From assembly GCF_022179765.1 (NCBI RefSeq), contig NZ_BPRE01000006.1, forward strand, positions 186,001 through 250,000: a stretch of DNA of 64,000 nt, in the 5' to 3' direction. The stretch comes from Methylorubrum suomiense. Lineage in GTDB: Bacteria; Pseudomonadota; Alphaproteobacteria; Rhizobiales; Beijerinckiaceae. Shown one piece after another: positions 52,689 to 61,572 of this stretch. A model generated the notes under the pieces. It had not been told where the DNA came from. It made no database searches and saw only the letters and a list, made by a program, of their open reading frames with translations. The translations under genes were made by a program, and so were the position numbers. Position 1 is the stretch's first letter. Each line of letters opens with the position of its first letter.

Positions 52689-54785
52689 CTAGGCCACCCG
52701 GGTGACCGGCCCGGCCGTGTCATCCTGGGCAATCAAGAGAGCGGCGATCTCGCCGGCGGGCCGCGGCGGGCTGAACAGGAAGCCCTGCACCTCCCGGGCG
52801 CCCTCCGCCCGGATGGCGGCGAGCTGCGGCTCGGTCTCGACCCCCTCGACCAGCGTCGTGATGCCGAGGCTGGTCCCGAGACTGACGATGGCCCGGATGA
52901 TCGCCCCGGCATCGGGGTTGCCGGCGCAATCGCGCACAAAGGAGCGGTCGATCTTGATCTTGTCGAAGGGGAAGCGGCGCAGGTAGCTGATCGAGGAATA
53001 GCCGGTGCCGAAATCGTCCATCGAGATCCGGATGCCGAGCTTGCGCAGGGTGTGCAGCGTCTCGAGATTGGTCTCGGTGTCGTCGAGGAGCACGCTCTCG
53101 GTGATCTCAAGTTCGAGCCGCGTCGCGTCGAGCCCGCTTGCGGCCAAAGCGGCGACCACCGTCTGCGCGAAGCCGCGATGGCGCAGTTGCAGCGGCGAGA
53201 CGTTGACCGCGACGCTGATGTCGCCGGGCCAGCCGACGGCGTCGCGGCAGGCCTGCCGCAGCACCCAATCGCCCAGCGGCACGATCAGGCCCGTCTCCTC
53301 GGCCAGGGGAATGAACAGGGCCGGGCTGATGAGGCCGCGCTCGGGATGGCGCCAGCGCACCAGCGCCTCCATGCCCTTGATGCGATTGTCGGAGAGATCG
53401 ACCAGCGGCTGGTAATGCAGCTCGAACCGGTCGCCCTGAAGGGCCTCGCGCAGCTCGCGCTCCAGGGCGAGCCGTTCGCGCGCGACCTCGTCCATCTTCG
53501 GCTCGAAGAGACGGAAGGTGCCGCGCCCCTCGGCCTTGGCCTCGTAGAGAGCCATGTCGGCTTCCTTGAGCAGGCGCTCGATATCGCCGCCCGGCGTGCC
53601 GGGAACGGCCAGCGCGACGCCGACGCTCATGCCGATCTCGGCGGTGACGCCGTCGAGCCGGTAGGGGGCGCTGACGACCCGGATCAGGCGCTGGGCGAGG
53701 GCGGCCGCCCCTTCCGCGTCGTCCACGGCATAGAGCACGGCGAACTCGTCGCCGCCGAGCCTCGCCACCACGTCGCGACCGCGCACCTGCGCCCGCAGAC
53801 GCGCCGACACCGCCTTGAGCAGACCGTCGCCGACCGCGTGGCCGAAGCTGTCGTTGATCGGCTTGAACCGGTCGAGATCCAGGCACAGCACGGCGAGCCC
53901 GCCCATCCCGGCTTCGCGCGCCTCGCGCAGCAGCTCGGCGCCGATCTCGCGCAGGGCCGTGCGATTGGGCAGGTCGGTCAGCCCGTCATGGCGGGCCATG
54001 TGGATGATGCGGGCCTCGTTGCGGCGGCGCTCGGTGATGTCCTCGAAGGTCGCCACCCAGCCGCCGCCCGGCATCGGCCGGTGAGTCGCCGCGATCACCC
54101 GCCCGTCGGCCAGTTCGCGCAGCAGCGATTTCGGGCCGTCGGCGGCGAGCGACGTGCGCGTGCCCTCGCTGACGGAATCGACCGTCGCCCCGCTCCGGTA
54201 GCACCCGAGACGGACCAGGCGTTCGATCACCGCCCGCTGGCTCATGCCGACCTGCAGCGCGTCGGGTTCGAGCCCGAAAATCTCGAGGTAGCGCCGGTTC
54301 CAGACCAGCAGCCGCTGCCCGGCATCGAACAGGCACAGGCCCTGGCTCATGTTCTCCAGCGCCGCGTCGAAAAGCCGGTTCTGCTCCGACAGCTCCGCAT
54401 GAGCCCGGACCAGGGCATCGCGGGTGCGGTGCTGTTCGGTCACGTCGCTGCCGACGCCGCGATAGCCGAGAAATGTGCCCTCCGCGGAATGGCGCGGGCG
54501 TCCGCTGATCTCGAACCAGCGGGGGGCGCCGTCAGGGTGGCGGTAGACGTAGGTCAGCTCGCGGAACGGTCGCCGGGCATCGAGCGCCGCACGATAAACC
54601 TGCAGCCCCTCGGCCTCCGTCTCCCAGGCCAGATCCGCCCGCGCCGCGCCGACGAGCGCCGCGGCCGGGCGCCCGAAGAACCGCTCGGCCTCGGGCGAAA
54701 GGTGGCAGAACCGCCCGCCGACATCGGTTTCCCAAATCCAGTCGGCAGCGATTTGAGCAAAATCTTCGAGGGGCGTCATCGTCAT
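52689..54785 (-). CDS. PAS-GGDEF-EAL cyclic-di-GMP signalling protein
   Basis: A 698-residue cytoplasmic protein without membrane helices. Two PAS-type domains cover about 5-120 (DWIWETDVGGRFCHLSPEAERFFG) and 130-245 (FDAALENMSQGLCLFDAGQRLLVWN). A GGDEF domain (about 255-415) has the intact RLGGDEFAVLY motif preceded by a full I-site RGRD five residues before GGDEF. An EAL domain (about 430-690) has MEALVRWRHPERG, SMDDFGTGYSS and IKIDRSFV with the metal ligands. Both active sites look complete, so it may make and/or degrade c-di-GMP, with the PAS domains sensing a cytoplasmic signal. Monocistronic, divergent from the hydrolase. Confidence 0.92.
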   Translation of the reverse strand: MTMTPLEDFAQIAADWIWETDVGGRFCHLSPEAERFFGRPAAALVGAARADLAWETEAEGLQVYRAALDARRPFRELTYVYRHPDGAPRWFEISGRPRHSAEGTFLGYRGVGSDVTEQHRTRDALVRAHAELSEQNRLFDAALENMSQGLCLFDAGQRLLVWNRRYLEIFGLEPDALQVGMSQRAVIERLVRLGCYRSGATVDSVSEGTRTSLAADGPKSLLRELADGRVIAATHRPMPGGGWVATFEDITERRRNEARIIHMARHDGLTDLPNRTALREIGAELLREAREAGMGGLAVLCLDLDRFKPINDSFGHAVGDGLLKAVSARLRAQVRGRDVVARLGGDEFAVLYAVDDAEGAAALAQRLIRVVSAPYRLDGVTAEIGMSVGVALAVPGTPGGDIERLLKEADMALYEAKAEGRGTFRLFEPKMDEVARERLALERELREALQGDRFELHYQPLVDLSDNRIKGMEALVRWRHPERGLISPALFIPLAEETGLIVPLGDWVLRQACRDAVGWPGDISVAVNVSPLQLRHRGFAQTVVAALAASGLDATRLELEITESVLLDDTETNLETLHTLRKLGIRISMDDFGTGYSSISYLRRFPFDKIKIDRSFVRDCAGNPDAGAIIRAIVSLGTSLGITTLVEGVETEPQLAAIRAEGAREVQGFLFSPPRPAGEIAALLIAQDDTAGPVTRVA

Positions 54786-55052
54786 GTCGAAAGGCCCAAG
54801 TCGTGACGGCGCTCACCGTGAAGCGTCGTCATGAGGCCGTCGGAGTGAATCCGGGGCAGAACAACTGTGTCGCCATCGAAGGTGACCGATAAGTCTTAAT
54901 TTTCATCATGCCCAATACATAGGCAATATGCTGAGACATTGATCGAGCAACGAAAACTCTCCTCAGCGGCCTGTCGGCATAGATGTCATCGGAGCCTTCG
55001 CGATCCGGCGCCGTTGTCACCGACCCTTGGACGCCCTGCGAGGACCCTGTCG

Positions 55053-55967
55053 ATGGCGGACGGCGACGACCTGTTTCCCGGCTTCGAATCGCTCTGGATC
55101 GATGGCCCGTCCGGGCGCTGGTTCGCCCGGGCCGGGGGCCGGGAGGACGCAGCACCGCTCCTGCTGCTGCACGGCTTTCCCCAGAGCCACGCGATGTGGC
55201 ACCGGCTGGCCCCCGCCCTGGCGCGGACGCACCGGGTGATCGCCCTCGACCTCAAGGGCTACGGCTGGTCGGCCGCCCCCGACTCGGAGGGTGGAGCGGC
55301 TTACGCCAAGGCCCAGGTCGGGGCCGAGATCGTCGCGGTGATGGAGCGGCTCGGCCATGTCCGCTTCGGGCTCGCCGGTCATGATCGCGGCGGGCGCGTC
55401 GCCTACCGTCTGGCCCTCGACACGCCGGGCCGGGTCGAGCGCCTCGCCCTCCTCGACATCGTGCCGACCTTCGTCCAGTGGGAGCGGATCGAGGCGAATC
55501 CGGGGATGAACCCGCACTGGCCGTTCCTGGCGCGAGCCGCGCCGGAGCCGGAGCGCGAGATCGGCCGCGACCCGGACGGCTATTTCGAGGATTTGCTGCG
55601 CCAGTGGAGCGCGGCCAAGGATCTCTCGGCCTTCGACCCGCGCGCCCTCCGGCTCTACGCGCAGGCCTGGAACGTTCCCGAGCGTATCCACGCGATGTGC
55701 GAGGATTACCGGGCGGGCGGCGCCGAAGGGGCGGACCGCGCCGCCGATCGCGCAGACCTGGCGGCGGGCCGCACCCTGCCGATGCCGGTCCTCCTGCTGG
55801 CGAGCCGCGATTACCTCGACCGGGACAAGCCCGAACCGGCCCTCGACGTGTGGCGGAGGAGCTTCGCCCCCAAGGCCGAGGGCGTCTCGATCGCGAGCGG
55901 CCATTTCATGGCCGAGGAGACACCGGAAGCGACGCTGGCGGCGCTGGAGGCGTTCTTCGCAAGGTGA
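55053..55967 (+). CDS. Haloacetate dehalogenase-like alpha/beta hydrolase
   Basis: A 304-residue hydrolase of the FAcD type. Oxyanion-side HGFPQSHAMWHRLAP near residue 40, nucleophile Asp in the elbow GLAGHDRGGRVAYRLALDTPGRV near 107-128, and C-terminal His in IASGHFMAEETPEATL near 280. The Asp nucleophile (not Ser) in GHDRGGR is characteristic of fluoroacetate/haloacetate dehalogenases. Cleaves a carbon-halogen bond to a hydroxy acid, if truly of that function; other members hydrolyse esters or epoxides. ATG at 55053 is used because the longer upstream frame has no relation to the family. The stop is 10 bases from the stop of the convergent SDR gene. Confidence 0.85.
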   Translation: MADGDDLFPGFESLWIDGPSGRWFARAGGREDAAPLLLLHGFPQSHAMWHRLAPALARTHRVIALDLKGYGWSAAPDSEGGAAYAKAQVGAEIVAVMERLGHVRFGLAGHDRGGRVAYRLALDTPGRVERLALLDIVPTFVQWERIEANPGMNPHWPFLARAAPEPEREIGRDPDGYFEDLLRQWSAAKDLSAFDPRALRLYAQAWNVPERIHAMCEDYRAGGAEGADRAADRADLAAGRTLPMPVLLLASRDYLDRDKPEPALDVWRRSFAPKAEGVSIASGHFMAEETPEATLAALEAFFAR

Positions 55968-55977
55968 GCGAGCGGCT

Positions 55978-56679
55978 TCAGAACCGCTCCACCCAGGGCC
56001 GCACGGCGACCTCGTCGCTCCAGGCGCTGCGATCCTGGCGCAGCAGCGCGAGGTAGGTTTTGGCGATCGCCTCCGGGTCGAGGGTGGCGTCGGGCGCGTC
56101 CTCCGGATCGGGGCGGGTTTCGGAGCGGATCGCGCCGTCGACGATGATGTGTGCGACGTGGATGCCCTTCGGCTGCAGCTCGCGGGACAGGCTCTGGGCG
56201 AGGCCGCGCAGGGCGAATTTGCCCATGGCGAAGGGGGCGGAGCCCGAGAATCCTTTCACGCTGGCCGAGGCGCCGGTGAACAGGATGGCGCCGTGGCGGT
56301 GGGGCAGCATCCGCCGCGCCGCCGCCTGAGCGACGAGAAATCCGCCGGTGGCCGTGACCGAGAGCGACCGGGCCACCGCCGCGGGATCGAGATCGGCGAT
56401 CCCGCCGCGCAGCCGGGCGCTGGCATTGTAGACCACCACGTCGGGCGAGCCCCCGAGCGCCGGTTCGAGACGGGCGAACAGCGCCTCGACCGCGTTCGGA
56501 TCGGTGGCGTCGCAGGCATGAAGCGCGGCGCCTGTCTCGGCCGCGAGCCGCCCGAGCTTCTCGACGTTGCGCGCGGCGAGTCCCACCGCGAGCCCTTCCG
56601 CGGCGAAGAGCCGGGCCAGGGCCGCGCTCAGGCCCGGTCCGGCGCCGACGATCAGGGCACGCTCATAGGTCGGGACCAT
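55978..56679 (-). CDS. Short-chain dehydrogenase/reductase-like protein with Phe in place of catalytic Tyr
   Basis: A 233-residue Rossmann-fold SDR. The dinucleotide loop is GAGPGLSAALARLF (a variant of GxxxGxG), NASARL replaces the usual NNAG, and the strand after the catalytic Ser is FTGASASVKG. The catalytic-site position that is normally YxxxK reads FAMGK (Phe150, Lys154), so the usual general acid Tyr is missing. This exact FAMGKFALRG pattern recurs in a group of bacterial SDR proteins, suggesting they are not standard reductases. The remainder of the fold is intact. Substrate unknown. Confidence 0.82.
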   Translation of the reverse strand: MVPTYERALIVGAGPGLSAALARLFAAEGLAVGLAARNVEKLGRLAAETGAALHACDATDPNAVEALFARLEPALGGSPDVVVYNASARLRGGIADLDPAAVARSLSVTATGGFLVAQAAARRMLPHRHGAILFTGASASVKGFSGSAPFAMGKFALRGLAQSLSRELQPKGIHVAHIIVDGAIRSETRPDPEDAPDATLDPEAIAKTYLALLRQDRSAWSDEVAVRPWVERF

Positions 56680-56772
56680 GGGACGCCTCCACGTGCGACG
56701 GGTCGATCGAAGGGCAGAAACCGGACCGGGGCGGCTTGTTCCGGCCGGGTCGCGGAGCCGAGGGGCGATGCC

Positions 56773-57978
56773 TCAGGCCGCCCGCTCCTGCACCAGGGCG
56801 ACGATGTCGTCCCAGCGCGAGAGGAAGGCCGCGACGCAGGCCGGATCGAAATGACGACCGGCTTCCGATTCGATATGGGCGCGGGCCTTCTCCAGCGGCC
56901 AGGCCGCCTTGTAGCTGCGGGCCGAGATCAGCGCGTCGAACACGTCGGCGACCGCCACGATCCGCCCTGACAGGGGGATCTCCTCGCCCTTGAGGCCTCG
57001 GGGATAGCCGGTCCCGTCCCAGCGCTCGTGATGGGTGAGGGCGACCTCCGCCGCGATCTGGAGCAGGCGCGAGGGACTGTCGTGCAGCATATGGTAGCCG
57101 CGCAGGGCGTGCTGGCGCATCTCGGTCCACTCCTCCGGGGTGAGGGGGCCGGCCTTGAGCAGGATATGATCAGGCACGCCGATCTTGCCGATGTCGTGCA
57201 TGGTCGAGGCCAGCGCGATGTCGTCCGCCTCCACTTGGCTGAGGCCGAGGCCCTCCGCCACCGCGATCACGCCGCCCGCCACGCGGGTGAGGTGGTCGCC
57301 CGCCTGATCGTCGCGGAACTCGGCCGCCAGCATCAGGCGGCGAATGATCTCGCGCTCGCGGGCCGAGGTCTCGGCAATGGCGCGGGCGGCGTCGCGGCGC
57401 ATGGCGAGCGCCCGGCGCTCGCTGTCGGCGCGGGCCTGGGCAAGGGCGATCAGCACGCCGACCCGGTCCTGAAGCTCCCATTCGTCGAAGGGCTTGGCGA
57501 CCACGTCGCTGGCACCGACCTCGCGGGCAAGGCGGCGCAGGGTCCGGGGGGCTCCCTCCGCGACCAGCAGCACGGGCGTCCGCGCCAGATCCTCGCAGGC
57601 GCGCAGGGCGCGGATCAGGGCCGGAGCATCGAAGCGCGCGGGCTCGGCCTCGACCACGATCACGTCGGGGGCCTGCGCGATCAGATCCTCGATCACCCGG
57701 GCACCGACCGCCACGATGCCGGTGGCACAGGGCAGTCCGTGCAGCGCCAGAACCAGGGGCGCGGGCGTGCGCGCCGCCACGATGGCGACGAGGGCGCGGC
57801 TCTGATCGGGGCCATCGACGTCCGGCGGTTCGGCCCGCCCGGCCGGGGCGGGATCGGACAGGCGGGCCGGAGGCGGCACCGGCTGAACCGGGTGTTCCTC
57901 GCCCGCCGGGAGCAGGCGCCGGGATTCGAGCGCCGCGCCGAGCCGGGCGAGAACGCGCTGGACGGGCGCCGGGATCAT
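56773..57978 (-). CDS. HD-GYP phosphodiesterase with a degenerate receiver domain
   Basis: A 401-residue cytoplasmic protein. After a ~70-residue Pro/Ala-rich start, residues 75-180 fold like a response-regulator receiver, but the phosphoacceptor position is Glu110 (VIVVEAEPA), and the usual acidic pair at the top of the first strand is absent (LVLALHGLP). Lys162 of the KPF motif is retained. The HD-GYP domain (200-395) has MHDIGKIG (His261, Asp262) and HHERWDGTGYPRGLKGEEIP (316-335), the complete c-di-GMP phosphodiesterase signature. The degenerate receiver suggests that regulation is not by phosphorylation. Divergent from the HIT-nudC pair. Confidence 0.9.
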   Translation of the reverse strand: MIPAPVQRVLARLGAALESRRLLPAGEEHPVQPVPPPARLSDPAPAGRAEPPDVDGPDQSRALVAIVAARTPAPLVLALHGLPCATGIVAVGARVIEDLIAQAPDVIVVEAEPARFDAPALIRALRACEDLARTPVLLVAEGAPRTLRRLAREVGASDVVAKPFDEWELQDRVGVLIALAQARADSERRALAMRRDAARAIAETSAREREIIRRLMLAAEFRDDQAGDHLTRVAGGVIAVAEGLGLSQVEADDIALASTMHDIGKIGVPDHILLKAGPLTPEEWTEMRQHALRGYHMLHDSPSRLLQIAAEVALTHHERWDGTGYPRGLKGEEIPLSGRIVAVADVFDALISARSYKAAWPLEKARAHIESEAGRHFDPACVAAFLSRWDDIVALVQERAA

Positions 57979-58068
57979 CGCGTCTCATGCTCCGCGGCGG
58001 AGGGACGACGCGGACTTTTGCGGGTCCCGCTCGCCACCTTTCGAACCCGTGCGCTAAATCCCCCCCTC

Positions 58069-58485
58069 ATGAGCGAAGACTTCTCCCTCGACCCTCGGCT
58101 GATCGCCGACACCCACGCCGTCGGCGACCTCGCCCTGTGCTCGGTCCTGCTGATGGACGACGCGCGCTTTCCGTGGCTGATCCTCGTGCCGCGCCGGCCT
58201 GCCGCGAGCGAGCTGACCGATCTGAGCGACGCGGACGCGGCGACCTTGACCGGGGAGATTCGCTTGACCATCAAGGTGATACAAGCGCTCGCAAAGCCCG
58301 ACAAGGTGAACGTCGCGGCGCTCGGCAACGTGGTGGCGCAGTTGCACGTCCACGTGATCGCCCGCTTCCGTTCGGACCCCGCCTGGCCCGATCCGGTCTG
58401 GGGCCGCGGGGAGCGCAAGCCCTATCCGCCGCATGCCCGCGCCCAGATCCTGGAGCGCGCCGCCCAGCTCTTCGCGGACGCCTGA
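58069..58485 (+). CDS. HIT-domain protein
   Basis: A 138-residue protein of the histidine-triad superfamily, cytoplasmic, which normally hydrolyses nucleoside phosphoramidates or diadenosine polyphosphates. The triad region is GNVVAQLHVHVIARF (His93, His95), the QxHxH form seen in a branch of bacterial HIT proteins. The N-terminal ...LIADTHAVGDLALCSVLLMDDARFPWLILVPRR segment is also typical. The start (ATG 58069) follows a long non-conserved frame. Its stop TGA overlaps the ATG of nudC (TGATG), so the two nucleotide-cleaving enzymes are coupled. Confidence 0.9.
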   Translation: MSEDFSLDPRLIADTHAVGDLALCSVLLMDDARFPWLILVPRRPAASELTDLSDADAATLTGEIRLTIKVIQALAKPDKVNVAALGNVVAQLHVHVIARFRSDPAWPDPVWGRGERKPYPPHARAQILERAAQLFADA

Positions 58486-59414
58486 TGGACCGCCGGGCAA
58501 CGAGCGGGCGCGCGGCCCTCGCCTATGTTCAGAATCGCCTCGTGCGCCATTCGACGGAGGCCGGGGCCGCCCCAGCCCTCGCGGAGGCGGAGGCGGGGGC
58601 CGGGCTGGTCCTGATGGTCGGCGAGCAGGTAATCCTGCGCGCCGCCCCTGGTCCGGCGACGGTGCTGCTCGACCCCGGCGAGGGGCGACGGGTCGGCCCC
58701 CTCAGCCACGAGGTGTTTCTCGGGCGGTTCGAGGACCGGCCGGTCTTCGCCGCCGCGGCACCGCCGGAGGCCGCCGACCTGTTCGCCGAGCCCGACCACC
58801 GGGCGGTCGACCTGCGGGCGCTCGCCAGCGAGGGGCAGGTGGCGCCGGCCGAACTCGGCCTCGCCGCCACGGCGAAATCGCTGCTGGCCTGGCACGCCCG
58901 GCACGGCTTCTGCGGCCGTTGCGGCAGCCCGACCGATGTCGGGGCCGGCGGCTTCCGGCGGGAATGCCCGCAATGCGGCCTGCACCATTTCCCCCGCACC
59001 GATCCGGTGGCGATCATGCTGGTGCGGCGCGGGGATTCCTGCCTGCTCGGGCGCAGCCCCCACTTCAAGCCGGGGATGTATTCCTGCCTCGCGGGCTTCA
59101 TCGAGCCCGGCGAGACCATCGAGGACGCGGTGCGCCGCGAAACCGTCGAGGAGACCGGCATCCGGGTCGGCGCCGTCGCCTATCGCGCCTCGCAACCCTG
59201 GCCGTTCCCCTCATCGCTGATGATCGGCTGCATCGCCGAGGCCGTCTCCGTAGACATCGCGATCGATCCTGCCGAACTGGAGGACGCGCGCTGGATCACC
59301 CGCGACGACGCGGCCCGGATGCTGGCGGGCACGCAGCCCGACGGCCTCAGCCTGCCGCCGGCCACGGCCATCGCCCACCTGCTCGTGCGCGACTGGGTGG
59401 AAGGCCGGATCTGA
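58485..59414 (+). CDS. nudC: NAD(H) pyrophosphatase NudC
   Basis: A 309-residue Nudix hydrolase that cleaves NADH to NMNH and AMP and removes NAD caps from RNA. The Cys4 zinc ribbon is CGRCG...CPQCG near residues 144-165, followed by HFPRTDPVAIMLV. The Nudix box (about residues 207-229) has the conserved Gly, Glu, REx2EE and Gly. The NudC-specific SQPWPFPSSLM segment follows and identifies the subfamily. Slightly longer than E. coli NudC because of the N-terminal domain. Translation starts inside the stop of the HIT gene, so the two are coupled. Confidence 0.95.
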   Translation: MDRRATSGRAALAYVQNRLVRHSTEAGAAPALAEAEAGAGLVLMVGEQVILRAAPGPATVLLDPGEGRRVGPLSHEVFLGRFEDRPVFAAAAPPEAADLFAEPDHRAVDLRALASEGQVAPAELGLAATAKSLLAWHARHGFCGRCGSPTDVGAGGFRRECPQCGLHHFPRTDPVAIMLVRRGDSCLLGRSPHFKPGMYSCLAGFIEPGETIEDAVRRETVEETGIRVGAVAYRASQPWPFPSSLMIGCIAEAVSVDIAIDPAELEDARWITRDDAARMLAGTQPDGLSLPPATAIAHLLVRDWVEGRI

Positions 59415-59699
59415 GCGTCGGTCGACCAGCGCCCCGGCCCGGCGACACTCGTTGCAAAAATCAAGAAAAAGCGGGGAATAAACGTACATCTCGAACGTGC
59501 GCTGACGCTCCAAGTGAGCATTGAACAGCACACCCTCAGTCGTTTTTGAGAGACGACCACCGAAGCCCATAAAAATCTTGATGAAAAAACCGATTCCGGC
59601 CCCTCCGGCCCTCTTCTTCCTTAGAGCGTGTTGACATAGCGTCGCCGTGCACCACGAGCGGTGTCAAAAAAACAAGTTCAAGACCTGGAGGAACGCCGG

Positions 59700-61472
59700 A
59701 TGGCGACAGCAGCCGCAATACCGCGGACGGACGCGGACGTCAGACCGATGACCGGAAACGAGAAGAAGGTCATTCTGGCCTCCTCCCTCGGCACGGTCTT
59801 CGAGTGGTACGACTTCTATCTCTACGGCTCCCTGGCCGCGATCATCGGCGCCCAGTTCTTCTCGGCCTATCCGGAAGCGACCCGCAACGTATTCGCGCTC
59901 CTCGCCTTCGCGGCGGGCTTCCTGGTCCGTCCGTTCGGCGCGCTGGTGTTCGGCCGGCTCGGCGATCTGGTCGGGCGTAAATACACCTTCCTCGTCACCA
60001 TCCTGATCATGGGCATCTCGACCTTCTGCGTCGGCCTGCTGCCCTCCTACACCACCCTCAACGCCTACGGCGTCGGCTGGATCGCCCCGGTGACGCTGCT
60101 GGCGCTGCGCATGCTTCAGGGCCTCGCCCTCGGCGGCGAGTATGGCGGCGCGGCGGTCTACGTGGCCGAGCACGCGCCGAAGGGCCGGCGCGGCTTCTAC
60201 ACCGCCTTCATCCAGACGACGGCGACGCTCGGCCTGCTGCTGTCGCTGATGGTGATTCTATTCACGCAGATCTACGTCAACGCCAACTACGCCCCCGTCC
60301 CGGTCACCGCCGCCGACGGCAGCGCCTCGACCATCACGCCATTCGCCGCCTGGGGCTGGCGCATCCCGTTCCTGGTCTCGATCGTGCTGCTCGGCATCTC
60401 GGTCTGGATCCGGATGCAGATGCAGGAGAGCCCCGCCTTCAAGAAGATGAAGGAGGAGGGCACCGGCTCCAAGGCGCCGCTTTCCGAGGCCTTCGGCCAG
60501 TGGAAGAACGCCCGCTGGGCCCTGCTGGCCCTGCTCGGCCTCACCGCCGGCCAGGCGGTGGTCTGGTACACCGGTCAGTTCTACGCCCTGTTCTTCCTGC
60601 AATCGATCCTGAAGGTCGACCAGTTCACGGCCAACGTCCTCATCGCGTGGTCGCTGATCCTGGCCACCGGCGGGTTCCTGTTCTTCGGCTCGCTCTCGGA
60701 CAAGATCGGCCGCAAGCCGATCATCCTGGGCGGCTGCGTGCTGGCGGCGCTGACCTTCTTCCCGCTGTTCAAGGCGCTGACCGCAGCGGCCAACCCGGCC
60801 CTGCACGCGGCCCAGCAGAACACGCAGGTCGTCGTGAAGGCCGACCCGGCGGATTGCTCGTTCCAGTTCAATCCGGTCGGCACGGCCAAGTTCACCAACT
60901 CGTGCGACATCGCCAAGGCGCTGCTCGCCCGCGGCGCGGTGAACTACACCACGGAGAACCAGCCGGCCGGCACCAAGGCGACCGTGAACGTCGCCGGCAA
61001 GGAGTTCGCCGCCTCCGACCCGACCTTCGCCAAGGATGTCGGCGCGGCGCTCACCGCGGCGGGCTACCCGGCCGCGACCGATCCGGGCATCGTCAAGATC
61101 GCGATCGATCCCAAGGACGGCCTGTCGAACTTCGCCAAGGTGGTCGACATCTTCTCCGCGCAGAAGCTGACGATCATCGCCATCCTGACGATCCTCGTCC
61201 TCTACGTGACGATGGTCTACGGGCCGATCGCGGCGGCGCTGGTGGAGCTGTTCCCCACCCGCATCCGCTACACCTCGATGTCGCTGCCCTACCATATCGG
61301 CAACGGCTGGTTCGGCGGCCTGCTGCCGGCGACTGCCTTCGCCATGGTGGCCCAGACTGGCGACATCTATTTCGGCCTCTGGTACCCGATCGTCATCGCG
61401 CTGATGACCGCCGTCATCGGCCTGCTCTTCGTCCCCGAGACCAAGGACCGGGACATCTTCGCCGACGATTGA
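59700..61472 (+). CDS. MHS-family MFS transporter with a large soluble insertion
   Basis: A 590-residue transporter, where usual MHS proteins have about 430. Normal parts: GTVFEWYDFYLYGSLAAI, GRLGDLVGRKYTFLVTILIMG, QGLALGGEYGGAAVYVAEHAP and the late LFPTRIRYTSMSLPYHIGNGWFGG. Between about residues 360 and 485 lies an extra hydrophilic domain with two Cys (ADCSFQFNPVGTAKFTNSCDI), bracketed by membrane helices. Many alpha/beta-proteobacterial MHS proteins carry such an insert, whose role is unknown. GGAGGAACG precedes the ATG at 59700, so that start is preferred over a GTG 39 bases upstream. A terminator follows. Confidence 0.88.
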   Translation: MATAAAIPRTDADVRPMTGNEKKVILASSLGTVFEWYDFYLYGSLAAIIGAQFFSAYPEATRNVFALLAFAAGFLVRPFGALVFGRLGDLVGRKYTFLVTILIMGISTFCVGLLPSYTTLNAYGVGWIAPVTLLALRMLQGLALGGEYGGAAVYVAEHAPKGRRGFYTAFIQTTATLGLLLSLMVILFTQIYVNANYAPVPVTAADGSASTITPFAAWGWRIPFLVSIVLLGISVWIRMQMQESPAFKKMKEEGTGSKAPLSEAFGQWKNARWALLALLGLTAGQAVVWYTGQFYALFFLQSILKVDQFTANVLIAWSLILATGGFLFFGSLSDKIGRKPIILGGCVLAALTFFPLFKALTAAANPALHAAQQNTQVVVKADPADCSFQFNPVGTAKFTNSCDIAKALLARGAVNYTTENQPAGTKATVNVAGKEFAASDPTFAKDVGAALTAAGYPAATDPGIVKIAIDPKDGLSNFAKVVDIFSAQKLTIIAILTILVLYVTMVYGPIAAALVELFPTRIRYTSMSLPYHIGNGWFGGLLPATAFAMVAQTGDIYFGLWYPIVIALMTAVIGLLFVPETKDRDIFADD

Positions 61473-61501
61473 TCGTCGCCGGCACAGCGAGAAGAGAGGA
61501 G

Positions 61502-61530
61502 GGGCTCCGCCGCGAGGCGGAGCCCTTTTC
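61502..61530 (+). terminator. Rho-independent terminator after the MHS transporter
   Basis: GGGCTCCGCC-GCGA-GGCGGAGCCC, a perfect 10-bp stem, followed directly by TTTTC. It begins 30 bases after the stop. Confidence 0.9.
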
Positions 61531-61572
61531 CGTTCGGACGCGTTCGGCTGTTCGCGGGCCCCGGCTTGGCTT

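Noticed and set aside
59631..59636. TTGACA upstream of the second MHS transporter as a promoter
   Set aside because: No -10 hexamer at 16-18 bases; a match to the -35 alone is weak.
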